A stretch of DNA of 37,459 bases from Bacillus sp. J37. Its GTDB lineage: Bacteria > Bacillota > Bacilli > Bacillales > Bacillaceae. The stretch is from contig NZ_JAEK01000048.1 of NCBI RefSeq assembly GCF_000518865.1, positions 1-37,459 of the forward strand. Direction: 5' to 3'. Shown in pieces: positions 26,192 through 36,126 of the stretch (positions are counted from its first letter, which is position 1; each line of letters starts with the position of its first letter). Under the pieces are notes generated by a model. That model had not been told where the DNA came from. It made no database searches and saw only the letters and a program-made list of their open reading frames with translations. Made by a program: the position numbers and the translations under genes.

Positions 26192-26225
26192 GACCTTAAT
26201 AATTGTATTAAGGTCGTTTTTTATT
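26192..26225 (+). terminator. Terminator after coat-like gene
   Basis: A 10-bp perfect stem GACCTTAATA (26192-26201) / TATTAAGGTC (26206-26215), loop ATTG, then GTTTTTTATTT. Confidence 0.9.
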
Positions 26226-26359
26226 TAGAAAATTTCTACTTGCTTCAAGGTGTATTTGGTTGCATTATAAAGATTGAGAAGTATGACTGTCTTTAGGGAC
26301 ATCCTGATGTTTTTTATAAAAAGATTTAACTTCTTTATCACATCTTATAGGGAGAGTCT

Positions 26360-27832
26360 ATGCGAACACAAGTTAAAGAAATGTCAAAAAAGCCGTGGTT
26401 TCTAGGAATGATTGTCATTATATTTATTATCATTATGTTGTGGTTTATTCCGATAGAGAAACGAAAATATGGTGTTGATCAACATTTATTAACTACTGAC
26501 TACACAGGTTTACTACCTGAAAAAATAGCAAAAGTAGAAAATCATGATACTCGTTACGAGCTGCAAAAAATCGTTAAACAAGCAAATGTAACGGGCGAAA
26601 AAGTTTCAATTGCCGGTTTGCAGCACTCCCAAGGTGGTCATACATACTATAAAGATGGTGTTTTAATCGACATGAAGTCTCTGAATACCATTTTGGACAT
26701 TAACAAAAAGAAAAAAACAGTAAAGGTTGAAGCAGGTGCAACTTGGGAAGATGTTCAGGAAGCCGTAAATCGTTATGGATTAGCATTAAAAGTAACTCAA
26801 TCTCAATCTATATTTACAATCGGCGGCTCTTTGTCTGTTAATGCGCATGGAAGGGATATTCGCTTCGGGTCCATGGCTGATACCGTTAAGGAAATGACAT
26901 TACTTACTCCTACGGGTGAAATCAAGACTGTATCTCGTGATGATGAAGAGCAATGGATGAAATATGTCTTCGGTGGGTATGGACTATTTGGAATCATTCT
27001 AGATGTAACATTAGAATTAACAGACAATAACATTTATACGATTCATACGAAAGAAATGAAAACAGACAAATATGAATCGTATTTTACCTCAATACTTAAA
27101 GGACGAGAAACGGCTATGCATTATGCAAGAATTAGTGTTGCTCCAACATCATTTTTAGATGAAATGTATGTGATTGACTACAAAAGTACAGGGAATACAG
27201 ATTATAAAACACCGTTAAAAAAAGAAACAGGGATAAAATTAAGTAAATTAGCCTTAGACATGGGCCGGCAGGGCGGATGGCTTGAAGACCTTTTCTGGAA
27301 GATGCAAAAACAGTTTATTCAGGCTCTTGATCATGATACAATCACCCGAAATAATGCTATGAGATCTGAATCAACATTTATGGAGTTTACCAAGCCTGGT
27401 CAAGTTGAAGTACTCCAAGAGTTCTTTATCCCAGTGGAAAATTTCGAAGAATATATATCCGAACTAAAACCATTACTTACAAGTGATGATCACGATGAAG
27501 ACATTAAGATCCATAATATAACTGTCCGTTATGCGGCTCAAGAAGAGGTTACAAGTTTACACTATGCTACTAAAGATATGTTAGGACTTGTTGTCTTAAT
27601 CCAACATGGAGTCGAGAATAAAGACATAGAAGAGGCGAAAGAAATGATCCGTAAATGGACAGATCTAACGATAAAACTTGGTGGCACGTATTATCTTCCA
27701 TACTATCCTTATCAAACAGAAGAACAGTTTCAGACAGCCTATCCGAATTGGAAGAACTTCCAGGAAGAAAAGAGACGCAGAGATCCTAACAATGTTTTTC
27801 AAAATTTGTTTTATGAGCACTATCTCAAATGA
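26360..27832 (+). CDS. Membrane-anchored FAD-dependent oxidase/dehydrogenase
   Basis: A 490-residue VAO/PCMH-type flavoprotein. One N-terminal helix (FLGMIVIIFIIIMLWFIP) anchors it with the enzyme probably outside. FAD-binding elements: IAGLQHSQGGHTYYKDGV (84-101; a His in the position often linked to FAD), IGGSLSVNAHGRDIRFGS (154-171), and GGYGLFGII. The end HYLK with EEKRRRDPNNVFQNLF is typical of aldonolactone/alditol-type oxidases. The substrate is unknown. GGGAGAG precedes the ATG. Its stop TGA overlaps the ATGA of the next gene region, which encodes a polytopic partner. Confidence 0.85.
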   Translation: MRTQVKEMSKKPWFLGMIVIIFIIIMLWFIPIEKRKYGVDQHLLTTDYTGLLPEKIAKVENHDTRYELQKIVKQANVTGEKVSIAGLQHSQGGHTYYKDGVLIDMKSLNTILDINKKKKTVKVEAGATWEDVQEAVNRYGLALKVTQSQSIFTIGGSLSVNAHGRDIRFGSMADTVKEMTLLTPTGEIKTVSRDDEEQWMKYVFGGYGLFGIILDVTLELTDNNIYTIHTKEMKTDKYESYFTSILKGRETAMHYARISVAPTSFLDEMYVIDYKSTGNTDYKTPLKKETGIKLSKLALDMGRQGGWLEDLFWKMQKQFIQALDHDTITRNNAMRSESTFMEFTKPGQVEVLQEFFIPVENFEEYISELKPLLTSDDHDEDIKIHNITVRYAAQEEVTSLHYATKDMLGLVVLIQHGVENKDIEEAKEMIRKWTDLTIKLGGTYYLPYYPYQTEEQFQTAYPNWKNFQEEKRRRDPNNVFQNLFYEHYLK

Positions 27833-27843
27833 GGGGAGCTCAA

Positions 27844-28359
27844 TTGAAAAGAAGGATAACAGAAAACTTTCCGCTCGTTATAACGGTTGGACAAGTTGTT
27901 ATTTTTCCTTACTATATTATTTGGTTGAAGGAAATTTCTTACACCTATACTTTATTTGCCTGGCTTTTTGCCGGGTTCTCTTTTTCAGCTGCATGGGGAT
28001 ACAGAGTCTATCATTCTAAGAAGAATCTTCACTTTTCAGGAATATCATTTATCTATATTGCGATGGGAATCATTTATGTGTCTATTTATTTTATAAACGT
28101 ACAAATGGAAGTTCTCCCTTATTTTGCTCTGATGATTCAGGTTCTATTGGGTTTTTTACAAGGATATTTCCGTGCATGGCATGTTGAACAAACTTCCTAC
28201 AAATTGCATGCTGTTCACCATTACCTACTAGTTGGTGTATGTATGATAGGGCTATCCTTTATAAAAATCCTCTCACCAGTTGCTTTTCTTACATGTTTTG
28301 GGGTTTTTCTTCTTATAAGCGGGATTATAGGAATCATTCAAAGAGCCTTTACAAGATAA
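27844..28359 (+). CDS. His-containing polytopic membrane protein
   Basis: A 171-residue protein with about five to six helices. A conserved-looking His cluster (H113, H122, H125, H126; WHVEQTSYKLHAVHHYLL) lies at a membrane boundary. I recognise no family. GAGGGGAG (27831-27838) serves TTG 27844 with 5-base spacing; an upstream ATG overlaps the FAD-enzyme stop. Tight coupling suggests it works with that enzyme, for example as a membrane electron acceptor; the His cluster could bind heme or metal, which is speculative. Confidence 0.7.
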   Translation: MKRRITENFPLVITVGQVVIFPYYIIWLKEISYTYTLFAWLFAGFSFSAAWGYRVYHSKKNLHFSGISFIYIAMGIIYVSIYFINVQMEVLPYFALMIQVLLGFLQGYFRAWHVEQTSYKLHAVHHYLLVGVCMIGLSFIKILSPVAFLTCFGVFLLISGIIGIIQRAFTR

Positions 28360-28479
28360 CGATAAATCAAATAATTTAAACAAAAATTCATCAACGGTAT
28401 TATCAAGATTGGCACAAGTTCACAAATTAAATAATGGAAGTCTAGTAAAATAATTAATAAGTAGAAGGAGGATCAAATC

Positions 28480-28791
28480 ATGAAAAAACAAAGAACATGG
28501 ATACCCTTAACCGTTCTAATTATAATTATTTTTATCCTTCATTCCACTCCACATATGTCTTTAAGAACATATGTCTTTTTTACTGGTTATCCAATTCAAG
28601 CTATAACATCTGGTATCGTTGATGATAAATACCACAATGAAATGGATAAAAAGGAGTATGAAAAGTTAAATGCAAAGGCGTATACATTAACAGACCCTCC
28701 AGTTGAAAAGCAAACACAAGGTGTCCTTAGTAATTATTTAGTAAGGAAATATGGGATCATCTACATAACTGATTTCTTAGGGGATATTTAA
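28480..28791 (+). CDS. Small anchored/exported protein, unknown
   Basis: A 103-residue protein with one N-terminal hydrophobic segment (WIPLTVLIIIIFILHSTP) that may be a signal anchor, then a ~75-residue polar domain rich in Lys and Tyr (YHNEMDKKEYEKLNAKAYTL, VRKYGIIYITDFLGDI). No Cys and no known motif. GAAGGAGG lies 8 bases before the ATG. Function unknown. Confidence 0.65.
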   Translation: MKKQRTWIPLTVLIIIIFILHSTPHMSLRTYVFFTGYPIQAITSGIVDDKYHNEMDKKEYEKLNAKAYTLTDPPVEKQTQGVLSNYLVRKYGIIYITDFLGDI

Positions 28792-28879
28792 TAAAAAAGA
28801 ATAGAGCTCGCTATTCAAGTTTAATAATATTCCGAATCATCTCATAAACTAAAACATGTCCAATATTCGGAGGAGAGAC

Positions 28880-29461
28880 ATGAAGTATGTGAGAATCGGT
28901 ATCATGATCATTCTTGGCAGTATCCTTCTGTCATTAGGGATTAACTTATTCTTAACTCCGTATAAAGTATTAGATGGAGGAATTATAGGGATAGGGTTAA
29001 TTTTGCATTATTTATTAGGATTAAAAGCAGGTTTAATGGTCATTTTCCTAAGTATTCCTGTATTTCTTATCGCATGGATTTATTATCGTCAATATTTTTA
29101 TAATAGTTTACATGGAATGCTTGTCTCTTCTTTTTTTATCGATTTGTTGAAGCCCCTCTCAGGTGTTATTCATTTAGCTCCTTATATCAGCTCGTTGATT
29201 GGAGGGATATTTGTAGGTCTTGGAATCGGTTTAATGCTTCGGATTGGTACAAGTACAGGGGGAACAGATTTACTTGCTCAATTTTTATTTGAAAAAACAG
29301 GAATTAATGTCGGAATCCTGATATTTTTTATCGATAGCATCGTCATTTTACTTGGGGGCTTGTTAATCTCAAGAGAAACGTTCCTATTATCCAGTATTAC
29401 GATACTTGCCGTTGGATTAACCACAACATTTATTTCAACTAAATCCAGTCATTCTACGTAA
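28880..29461 (+). CDS. YitT-family membrane protein
   Basis: A 193-residue protein with five to six helices; INLFLTPYKVLDGGIIGIGL and RIGTSTGGTDLLAQFLFEKT are the YitT (DUF161) signatures. The C-terminal DUF2179 cytoplasmic domain of full-length YitT proteins (~280 residues) is absent. The transported solute is unknown. GGAGG is 6 bases before ATG 28880; the open frame upstream to 28856 lacks an RBS. Confidence 0.82.
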   Translation: MKYVRIGIMIILGSILLSLGINLFLTPYKVLDGGIIGIGLILHYLLGLKAGLMVIFLSIPVFLIAWIYYRQYFYNSLHGMLVSSFFIDLLKPLSGVIHLAPYISSLIGGIFVGLGIGLMLRIGTSTGGTDLLAQFLFEKTGINVGILIFFIDSIVILLGGLLISRETFLLSSITILAVGLTTTFISTKSSHST

Positions 29462-29466
29462 TACAG

Positions 29467-29503
29467 AAATAGCCCTTCCTGAAAACGGAGGGCACTATTT
29501 TTG
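29467..29503. terminator. Bidirectional terminator
   Basis: Stem with AAATAG/CTATTT outside and GCCCTTCC/GGAGGGC inside, one to two bulged bases, then TTTTG. It lies between the convergent yitT-like and glutaminase genes. Confidence 0.75.
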
Positions 29504-30433
29504 TCAAAACATACTTAGTTGATAATCTTTTGATAACAATTCCAATAACCGTATACCCGCAATACTATTTCCCTTTTCATCTAATGAAGGACCAAAGATT
29601 CCAATTCCGAACCTTCCAGGAACAGATCCCATGATACCGCCGGACACACCGCTTTTAGCAGGAATTCCAATTTTTATAGCAAATTCTCCTGAAGCATTGT
29701 ACATTCCACAAGTAACCATGAAGGTTTTACATATTCTTGAAACATCAGAGGGAATGAGTTGCTTACCAGTCTGCGGATCAGCTCCATCCATAGCAAAAAC
29801 AGCCCCAATCCTCGCTAAATCCAAGCAATTCATTTCAATCGAACACTGTTTGGAATACAAGTCAATTAATTGTTCAACATCTTCGTCTATCATTCCATGT
29901 TGCTTTAGGAAATAAATTAAGGAGCGATTTAAATCAGCTGTTTCATACTCTGATTGAGCCACTTCTTTATTATAAGTAACCGATTGATCATTTGTCAGAT
30001 CCTGAACAAATGACAATAATCGTTGTAATCTTTCTTCAGTAGAATCTCCATTGATCATATGTGTCACAACAAGTGCACCGGCATTTATCATCGGATTTAA
30101 TGGTTTTGCAGGTGCCATCGTTTCTAATTTGGAGATGGAATTAAAGGGATCTCCTGTCGGTTCCATTCCTACTCGATCAAACACAAAATCTTTCCCATTT
30201 TCCATTAATACAAGAGCAAGGCTTATTACCTTTGAAATACTTTGGAGAGTGAATTTCTTTTTGATATCTCCCGCTGACACACATTCTCCGTTTGGATAGT
30301 GAATCGCTATGGATAAATCATCCGGATCTTCTTTACCTAGCGCTGGGATATAATCTGCAACTTTCCCTTTTTTTGTCCATTCCTTTGATGTTTCCACATA
30401 CCGTTGTAATTCATCACTTGTCCGACATAGCAT
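29504..30433 (-). CDS. glsA: Glutaminase
   Basis: A 309-residue serine-dependent beta-lactamase-fold glutaminase converting glutamine to glutamate and ammonia. FTLQSISKV contains the S65-x-x-K68 active site; [12 protein letters not shown] and [20 protein letters not shown] are the family's substrate and closing motifs. GAAGGTGAT lies 5 bases before the ATG. It sits alone next to ndk, with glutamate metabolism also served by the hut genes nearby. Confidence 0.95.
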   Translation of the reverse strand: MLCRTSDELQRYVETSKEWTKKGKVADYIPALGKEDPDDLSIAIHYPNGECVSAGDIKKKFTLQSISKVISLALVLMENGKDFVFDRVGMEPTGDPFNSISKLETMAPAKPLNPMINAGALVVTHMINGDSTEERLQRLLSFVQDLTNDQSVTYNKEVAQSEYETADLNRSLIYFLKQHGMIDEDVEQLIDLYSKQCSIEMNCLDLARIGAVFAMDGADPQTGKQLIPSDVSRICKTFMVTCGMYNASGEFAIKIGIPAKSGVSGGIMGSVPGRFGIGIFGPSLDEKGNSIAGIRLLELLSKDYQLSMF

Positions 30434-30454
30434 TTATTATCACCTTCAATGTGA

Positions 30455-30502
30455 AAATGTCTTTTGCTGCTGGAATCATTTCCATGCAATCAAAAGACAT
30501 TT
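30455..30502 (-). terminator. Terminator after ndk
   Basis: A 12-bp stem AAATGTCTTTTG / CAAAAGACATTT (30455-30466 with 30491-30502) plus an inner TGGAA/TTCCA arm; T-rich end on the minus strand. Confidence 0.7.
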
Positions 30503-30506
30503 ATAA

Positions 30507-30962
30507 TTAACTTGATTTTCGATTTTTAAACATTTGGTCAGAAGAACGAAGTTGCAATGGATCAAAGAAGTTTGCAATCTCTCTTTCAGCACTTTCTATT
30601 GAATCCGACCCATGAATCACATTTTCCTCTTTTTTGAATGCAAAATCACCGCGAATGGTACCAGGTTGGGCTTCAGTTGGGCTGGTTTTACCTATCATCG
30701 TACGGGAAACATCAATTATATTTTCACCTTCCCATACCATCGCAAAGACTGGGGAAGATGTAATGAAATCAACCAATTCTCCGAAGAATGGCTTTTCCTT
30801 GTGCTCTTCATAATGATATTCTGCCTTTGATTGATCAATTGTCATTAACTCGGCATTAAGTAAGACAAATCCTTTTTGCTCAAAGCGTTTCACAATTTCC
30901 CCAATTAACCCGCGTTTGACACCATCCGGTTTCACCATAATAAACGTTCGTTGCACAGCCAT
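30507..30962 (-). CDS. ndk: Nucleoside diphosphate kinase
   Basis: A 151-residue NDK transferring the gamma phosphate between nucleoside triphosphates and diphosphates. The phosphorylated His is H117 in [27 protein letters not shown] and PGTIRGDF are the nucleotide-binding signatures. It has a few extra C-terminal residues (MFKNRKSS) relative to the ~148-residue norm. AGAGGTGG is 8 bases before the ATG and lies inside the end of a possible small upstream gene. Confidence 0.96.
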   Translation of the reverse strand: MAVQRTFIMVKPDGVKRGLIGEIVKRFEQKGFVLLNAELMTIDQSKAEYHYEEHKEKPFFGELVDFITSSPVFAMVWEGENIIDVSRTMIGKTSPTEAQPGTIRGDFAFKKEENVIHGSDSIESAEREIANFFDPLQLRSSDQMFKNRKSS

Positions 30963-30964
30963 CT

Positions 30965-31093
30965 TTATCCACCTCTTGAATCATTTTTTAAAGAATCATG
31001 TAAACAGTATTGACAATATGCAGCATCCCTTAAACATTTAGTGAAATAATAGTGATCATTCATTTTTTCACGGCATACAATGGTGTTAGACAT
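30965..31093 (-). CDS. Possible small Cys-containing protein upstream of ndk
   Basis: [20 protein letters not shown] begins a 42-residue frame that ends SLKNDSRGG three bases before ndk. It has four Cys (C7, C20, C27, C30; CQYC is a CxxC), so it could bind zinc. There is no convincing RBS, and the region also holds the promoter of hutP on the other strand, so this is tentative. Confidence 0.35.
   Translation of the reverse strand: MSNTIVCREKMNDHYYFTKCLRDAAYCQYCLHDSLKNDSRGG
31053..31081 (+). promoter_or_regulatory. Candidate hutP promoter
   Basis: TGATCA (31053-31058), 17 bases, TACAAT (31076-31081). The -10 is good and the -35 poor. It would start transcription ~45 bases before hutP. GTGAAA (31041) and TTTCAC (31066) flank it and could be part of an operator. 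Confidence 0.35.
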
Positions 31094-31135
31094 TAGTTAT
31101 CAGATAAGAATCCAGATGAAAGAGTTGTTTTTTGT

Positions 31136-31579
31136 ATGGCATTAAGTAAGGATCGCCTTATTGGGAGGAAAGCTATACTCCTATTATTATCAGAAGACCA
31201 CGACATGCAGTTAAATCAACTCAGAGAAAACAATTGGAAGGGCTGTATTGGTAAAGTTGGTTCAATGGATGCACATAAAGTAGTGGCAGCGATTGAAACA
31301 GCGGCTAAAAAGAACGGCATTATTGAATCTACTATCTATCGTGAATCACATGCCTTATATCATGCAATAATGGAAGCCTTACACGGCGTTACCCGTGGCC
31401 AGGTTCAATTAGGATCAGTTCTTAGAACGGTTGGACTGTCATTTGCTGTCCTGCGAGGAAATCCTTATGATCAGGAACAGGAGGGTGACTGGATTGCTGT
31501 CTCTCTTTATGGAACAATAGGTGCACCTGTCAAAGGATCAGAACATGAAACCATTGGTCTTGGAATTAACCACATATGA
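31136..31579 (+). CDS. hutP: Hut operon antiterminator HutP
   Basis: A 147-residue hexameric RNA-binding protein which, with L-histidine and Mg2+, binds the hut leader RNA and stops the terminator from forming. The sequence matches B. subtilis HutP through [39 protein letters not shown] and [20 protein letters not shown]. The metal/histidine-binding His lie in SHALYHAIM. The RBS is weak (AAAGAG 13 bases upstream). It is the first gene of the operon; its target hairpin lies just downstream. Confidence 0.96.
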   Translation: MALSKDRLIGRKAILLLLSEDHDMQLNQLRENNWKGCIGKVGSMDAHKVVAAIETAAKKNGIIESTIYRESHALYHAIMEALHGVTRGQVQLGSVLRTVGLSFAVLRGNPYDQEQEGDWIAVSLYGTIGAPVKGSEHETIGLGINHI

Positions 31580-31594
31580 AAATGCCCAAAGTGA

Positions 31595-31660
31595 AAATAG
31601 TGAGTAGGGGGCTATATCTTGGAATCCATTGATTTCATAGATATAGTCCCCTTTTCTATT
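31595..31660 (+). promoter_or_regulatory. Hut leader terminator controlled by HutP
   Basis: GGGGGCTATATCT (31607-31619) pairs with AGATATAGTCCCC (31639-31651) through 13 pairs including one G-T wobble; TTTTCTATTTG follows. Immediately 5' is ATAGTGAGTAGG, with UAG triplets 7 nt apart, the repeat form HutP recognises; more UAG/NAG lie in the 3' arm. This matches the known position of the B. subtilis hut terminator, between hutP and hutH. Confidence 0.8.
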
Positions 31661-31683
31661 TGTAAGAAGGAGGAAGTAAATAG

Positions 31684-33204
31684 GTGATTACGTTAAATGG
31701 CCAAAACCTAACGTTTCAATCTTTGCAAAAAATTATTTTTGAACGAGAGAAAGTTAGTTATACAGAAGAAAGCATGAAAAAAGTGATAGAAAGTAGAAAA
31801 GCTGTCGAACATATTGTTTCTAAGGGAAACATTGTATATGGAATTACAACTGGTTTTGGAAAGTTCAGTGATGTTTTTATAGATAAAGATAATGTTGAGA
31901 ACCTTCAACTCAATTTAATTCGATCACATGCATGCGGGGTTGGTGATCCTTTTCCAGAAGAAGTATCACGCGCAATGATACTGCTAAGAGCAAATGCCTT
32001 ACTAAAGGGATTTTCCGGTGTTCGACCAGTTATTATTGAAAGATTACTTGACTTAGTTAATGCAGAAATACATCCTGTAATCCCACAACAAGGCTCTCTT
32101 GGTGCTAGTGGTGATTTAGCCCCGTTGTCACATTTAGCTCTTTGCTTACTAGGGGAGGGAGAGGTTTTTTATAAAGGAAAACGAATGCCTTCGATCGATG
32201 CATTATCAAAAGAGTCCATTTTACCGGTTACGCTTACCGCAAAAGAAGGATTGGCCTTAATTAATGGGACACAAGCAATGACTGCTATGGGTGCTATAAC
32301 CTATTTGGAAGCAGAAAAACTAGTATTTCAAAGTGAGTTAATTGCTGGTGTTACGATTGAAGCGTTGGAAGGAATTGTTGATGCCTTTAATCATGAAATA
32401 CATGTTGCAAGAGGGTTTAAGCAACAAATAGATGTTGCAACAAGAATTCGAGACTATTTAAAAGATAGTTTACTAGTTACAAAACAAGGCGAACGACGAG
32501 TACAAGATGCTTACTCAATAAGATGTATTCCCCAAGTCCACGGAGCGATATGGCAAACATTGGACTACACAAAAGAAAAGCTTGAGATCGAAATGAATGC
32601 AGCAACAGATAACCCCCTTATCTTTCATAATGGATCAAAAATCATTTCAGGTGGAAATTTTCACGGTCAGCCCATTGCGTTTGCGATGGATTTCTTAAAA
32701 ATTGCCTTGTCAGAGCTTGCCAATATATCCGAGCGAAGAATTGAACGACTTGTTAATCCTCAGTTAAATGATTTACCTGCTTTTTTAAGTCCGGAGCCGG
32801 GTCTTCAATCTGGTGCCATGATCATGCAATATGTCGCCGCATCACTCGTATCAGAAAACAAAACATTAGCACATCCGGCAAGTGTAGATTCCATTCCATC
32901 ATCAGCAAATCAGGAAGACCATGTAAGTATGGGGACCATTGCAGCGAGGCATGCGTATCAAATTATAACAAATGCCCGACGAGTTCTTGCTATTGAAGCC
33001 ATTTGCAGTATTCAAGCGGCAGAAATTCGAGGTTCTCATAAAATGGCATCTATTACTGGAACATTTTATAAGGAAGCAAGAAAAATAGTTCCATCGATAA
33101 CACATGACCGTATTTTTTCAACTGACATCGAAGCAATGACAAATTGGTTAAAAGCAGAGAAACCTTACTTTAAAACTGTATTGGAGGGAAAGCTATATGA
33201 ATAA
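31684..33204 (+). CDS. hutH: Histidine ammonia-lyase
   Basis: A 506-residue enzyme converting L-histidine to urocanate and ammonia, the first step of the pathway. The A141-S142-G143 of [14 protein letters not shown] forms the MIO electrophile. [25 protein letters not shown] and [11 protein letters not shown] are family motifs. The GTG start is behind AAGGAGG; it overlaps hutU by 8 bases, so they are coupled. Confidence 0.97.
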   Translation: MITLNGQNLTFQSLQKIIFEREKVSYTEESMKKVIESRKAVEHIVSKGNIVYGITTGFGKFSDVFIDKDNVENLQLNLIRSHACGVGDPFPEEVSRAMILLRANALLKGFSGVRPVIIERLLDLVNAEIHPVIPQQGSLGASGDLAPLSHLALCLLGEGEVFYKGKRMPSIDALSKESILPVTLTAKEGLALINGTQAMTAMGAITYLEAEKLVFQSELIAGVTIEALEGIVDAFNHEIHVARGFKQQIDVATRIRDYLKDSLLVTKQGERRVQDAYSIRCIPQVHGAIWQTLDYTKEKLEIEMNAATDNPLIFHNGSKIISGGNFHGQPIAFAMDFLKIALSELANISERRIERLVNPQLNDLPAFLSPEPGLQSGAMIMQYVAASLVSENKTLAHPASVDSIPSSANQEDHVSMGTIAARHAYQIITNARRVLAIEAICSIQAAEIRGSHKMASITGTFYKEARKIVPSITHDRIFSTDIEAMTNWLKAEKPYFKTVLEGKLYE

Positions 33205-34867
33205 CAATAAAGTATCGAAATACAGAGGAAACACCTTGCATACAAAAGGATGGCAGCAAGAAGCTGCTCTTCGAATGCTCATGAATAATCTTGATCCTGA
33301 AGTGGCCGAAAACCCCTCAGAATTAGTCGTATATGGAGGTATTGGAAAAGCAGCACGTAATTGGGATTGTTTTGATATGATCGTCCACTCTCTTAAACAA
33401 TTAAATAACAATGAAACATTACTTATTCAATCAGGAAAGCCGGTCGCAGTCTTTCAAACACATGAAGATGCCCCACGTGTTATATTAGCTAATTCAAATA
33501 TTGTGCCTGCCTATGCTAATTGGGAGACGTTTCATGAGCTTGATCAAAAAGGGCTCATGATGTATGGACAAATGACGGCTGGAAGCTGGATATATATCGG
33601 TTCACAAGGCATTGTTCAAGGTACTTATGAAACATTCGCAGAAGTAGCAAAACAACATTTCAATTCATCATTAAAAGGTACGATTACTTTAACAGCAGGA
33701 CTAGGCGGAATGGGTGGTGCCCAACCATTAGCAGTAACAATGAACGGTGGCGTTTGTATAGCAATTGAGGTTGATGAAAAGAAAATTGATCGTAGAATAC
33801 AAACTCGGTATTTAGATATGAAAACTACTAGTTTAGAAGAAGCGATCCAGCTGGCCACAAATGCGAAGAAAACACGAAAACCGTTATCCATCGGTCTATT
33901 AGGAAATGCTTCAGATCTATTACCTGAGTTGATAAAGATTCATTTCATTCCTGATATTCTAACAGATCAAACGTCAGCACATGACCCTTTAAATGGGTAT
34001 ATTCCTTCAAATATGACATTAGAACAAGCAGAACACCTGAGAACATCCGATAAGAATTTATATATAAAATATGCCAAAACCTCAATTGCCAAACATGTAG
34101 AAGCAATGCTAGCAATCCAAAATAAAGGAGCCATTACATTTGATTATGGTAATAATATCCGTCAAATAGCCAAAGATGCTGGTATACATCAAGCATTTGA
34201 TTTTCCGGGTTTTGTTCCGGCCTACATTCGTCCTCAATTCTGTGTTGGAAAAGGACCGTTCCGATGGGTGGCATTATCAGGAGACCCGGAAGATATTTTA
34301 AAAACGGATCAAGCAATCTTAAAAACGTTTAGTGAAAACAAGCCACTTTGTAATTGGATTAAGATGGCCCAAGAAAAGATTCAATTTCAAGGCCTTCCAT
34401 CACGCATCTGCTGGTTAGGATATGGTGAACGTGCGAAGTTTGGAAAAATGATAAATGACATGGTTGCAAACGGTGAGCTCAAAGCACCTATAGTAATTGG
34501 GCGTGACCATTTAGACGCTGGTTCCGTTGCTTCTCCTAATCGGGAAACAGAAGCAATGAAGGATGGATCAGATGTTGTTGCAGATTGGCCAATCTTAAAT
34601 GCGATGATTAATGCGGTAGGAGGAGCAACATGGGTGTCTGTTCATCATGGAGGAGGTGTAGGTATGGGCTACTCACTGCATGCCGGGATGGTGATTGTTG
34701 CTGATGGCACAAAAGAAGCTGAACAAAGAATTGAACGTGTGTTAACAACTGATCCCGGAATGGGAGTTGTCCGTCACGCAGATGCAGGATATGACCTTGC
34801 CATTGAAACAGCCAAACAGCATGGATTAAACATGCCGATGTTAAACCAAGGAGGAGATGAATGTTGA
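33197..34867 (+). CDS. hutU: Urocanate hydratase
   Basis: A 556-residue enzyme that hydrates urocanate to imidazolonepropionate, using NAD+ as an electrophile. NAD-binding [20 protein letters not shown] is clear, with the catalytic Cys expected in the C-terminal part ([13 protein letters not shown]). Length is usual (~550). GGAGGG precedes the ATG inside the hutH end; the stop overlaps the hutI start. Confidence 0.97.
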   Translation: MNNNKVSKYRGNTLHTKGWQQEAALRMLMNNLDPEVAENPSELVVYGGIGKAARNWDCFDMIVHSLKQLNNNETLLIQSGKPVAVFQTHEDAPRVILANSNIVPAYANWETFHELDQKGLMMYGQMTAGSWIYIGSQGIVQGTYETFAEVAKQHFNSSLKGTITLTAGLGGMGGAQPLAVTMNGGVCIAIEVDEKKIDRRIQTRYLDMKTTSLEEAIQLATNAKKTRKPLSIGLLGNASDLLPELIKIHFIPDILTDQTSAHDPLNGYIPSNMTLEQAEHLRTSDKNLYIKYAKTSIAKHVEAMLAIQNKGAITFDYGNNIRQIAKDAGIHQAFDFPGFVPAYIRPQFCVGKGPFRWVALSGDPEDILKTDQAILKTFSENKPLCNWIKMAQEKIQFQGLPSRICWLGYGERAKFGKMINDMVANGELKAPIVIGRDHLDAGSVASPNRETEAMKDGSDVVADWPILNAMINAVGGATWVSVHHGGGVGMGYSLHAGMVIVADGTKEAEQRIERVLTTDPGMGVVRHADAGYDLAIETAKQHGLNMPMLNQGGDEC

Positions 34868-36126
34868 AAAAGCCACTATGGATTAAACACATAAATCAAT
34901 TGGCCACTTTAAAATCAAACCAACTTGGTGCTCGAACAAAAGCTTCGATGTCAGATTTAGGAATTATCATGGATGGGAGTATATGGATCGAAGACGGTCT
35001 CATCCAATCAGTTGGAACAACAGATCACTTAGAACAACTCTACCGAAACAATCTTCACAATGCCGATATTATTGATGCAACAGACCATTTAGTCACACCC
35101 GGCCTAGTCGATCCACATACACATGTTGTGTACGGTGGAAGCCGTGAGAAAGAATTCGAATTAAGATTAAATGGAGCTTCTTATATGGACATCATGAATG
35201 CAGGTGGTGGAATTCATGCCACTACGAAAATGACAAGAGAAGCAAAAGAGGAAGATTTGATAGAGCAAACACTAAAAAGGCTCGATTCCTTTTTAGAACA
35301 TGGTGTTACAACGATTGAAGCTAAGAGCGGATATGGACTTAACCTAGAAACAGAACGAAAACAATTAATTGTGATTAAAAAACTACAACACCTACACCCT
35401 ATCGACCTTGTTCCAACTTTTATGGGTGCCCACGCTGTACCTGTGGAATATAAAGGGAAAGAAGACGACTACGTAAATCTGATTATTAACGAAATGTTAC
35501 CGATAATAGGAAAGGAAAACTTAGCTGAGTTCATCGATGTATTTTGTGAAAAAGATGTGTTTACCGTTGAGCAATCAAAAAATATTTTAGATGCAGGGAA
35601 GCTTTATAACCTGATTCCAAAAATTCATGCTGATGAAATTGTTTGCTTAGGTGGTGCAGAATTAGCTGCCGAAGTTGGAGCCATATCAGCTGAGCACTTA
35701 CTTAAAACAACTGAGCAAGGAATGAAAGCCTTGGCTCTAAAGGGAACAATTGGATGTTTACTTCCAGCCACCGCTCTATACTTAAGAGAAAAAGCAGCTA
35801 ACGGAAGAAAAATGATTGATGAAGGAGTAGCTGTAGCCATCTCTACAGACTGTAACCCTGGTTCATCACCAACTACTTCTATGCCTTTAGTGATGAACTT
35901 AGCATGTTTAACCATGAAATTAACTCCGGCTGAAGCATTAACAGCAGCCACATACAATGCAGCCTGTGCAATAAAACGTGAACATATTGTTGGAAGCATC
36001 GAAATAGGGAAGCAAGCAGACATCGTGTTGTGGAACGTAAAAAATTATCAAGAACTGCAATATCGATTCGGTGTCAATCATGTGAAAACAGTCTGGAAAA
36101 AAGGAATCAAGGTGGTAAACCGATGA
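34861..36126 (+). CDS. hutI: Imidazolonepropionase
   Basis: A 421-residue amidohydrolase opening the imidazolone ring to give N-formimino-glutamate. The metal ligands are in [17 protein letters not shown] (His-x-His) and the later HADE and [10 protein letters not shown] (catalytic Asp). GGAGGAG is 4 bases before ATG 34861 (TTG 34864 would have 7-base spacing). It overlaps hutU by 7 bases and hutG by 4. Confidence 0.97.
   Translation: MLKKPLWIKHINQLATLKSNQLGARTKASMSDLGIIMDGSIWIEDGLIQSVGTTDHLEQLYRNNLHNADIIDATDHLVTPGLVDPHTHVVYGGSREKEFELRLNGASYMDIMNAGGGIHATTKMTREAKEEDLIEQTLKRLDSFLEHGVTTIEAKSGYGLNLETERKQLIVIKKLQHLHPIDLVPTFMGAHAVPVEYKGKEDDYVNLIINEMLPIIGKENLAEFIDVFCEKDVFTVEQSKNILDAGKLYNLIPKIHADEIVCLGGAELAAEVGAISAEHLLKTTEQGMKALALKGTIGCLLPATALYLREKAANGRKMIDEGVAVAISTDCNPGSSPTTSMPLVMNLACLTMKLTPAEALTAATYNAACAIKREHIVGSIEIGKQADIVLWNVKNYQELQYRFGVNHVKTVWKKGIKVVNR

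Noticed and set aside
28832-28870. CCGAAT / ATTCGG stem that could hide the RBS of the YitT-like gene
   Set aside because: Only six base pairs with a 27-base loop; expected by chance in this composition.
31041-31071. Possible cre or CodY box before hutP
   Set aside because: GTGAAA/TTTCAC symmetry is too imperfect and does not fit either consensus.
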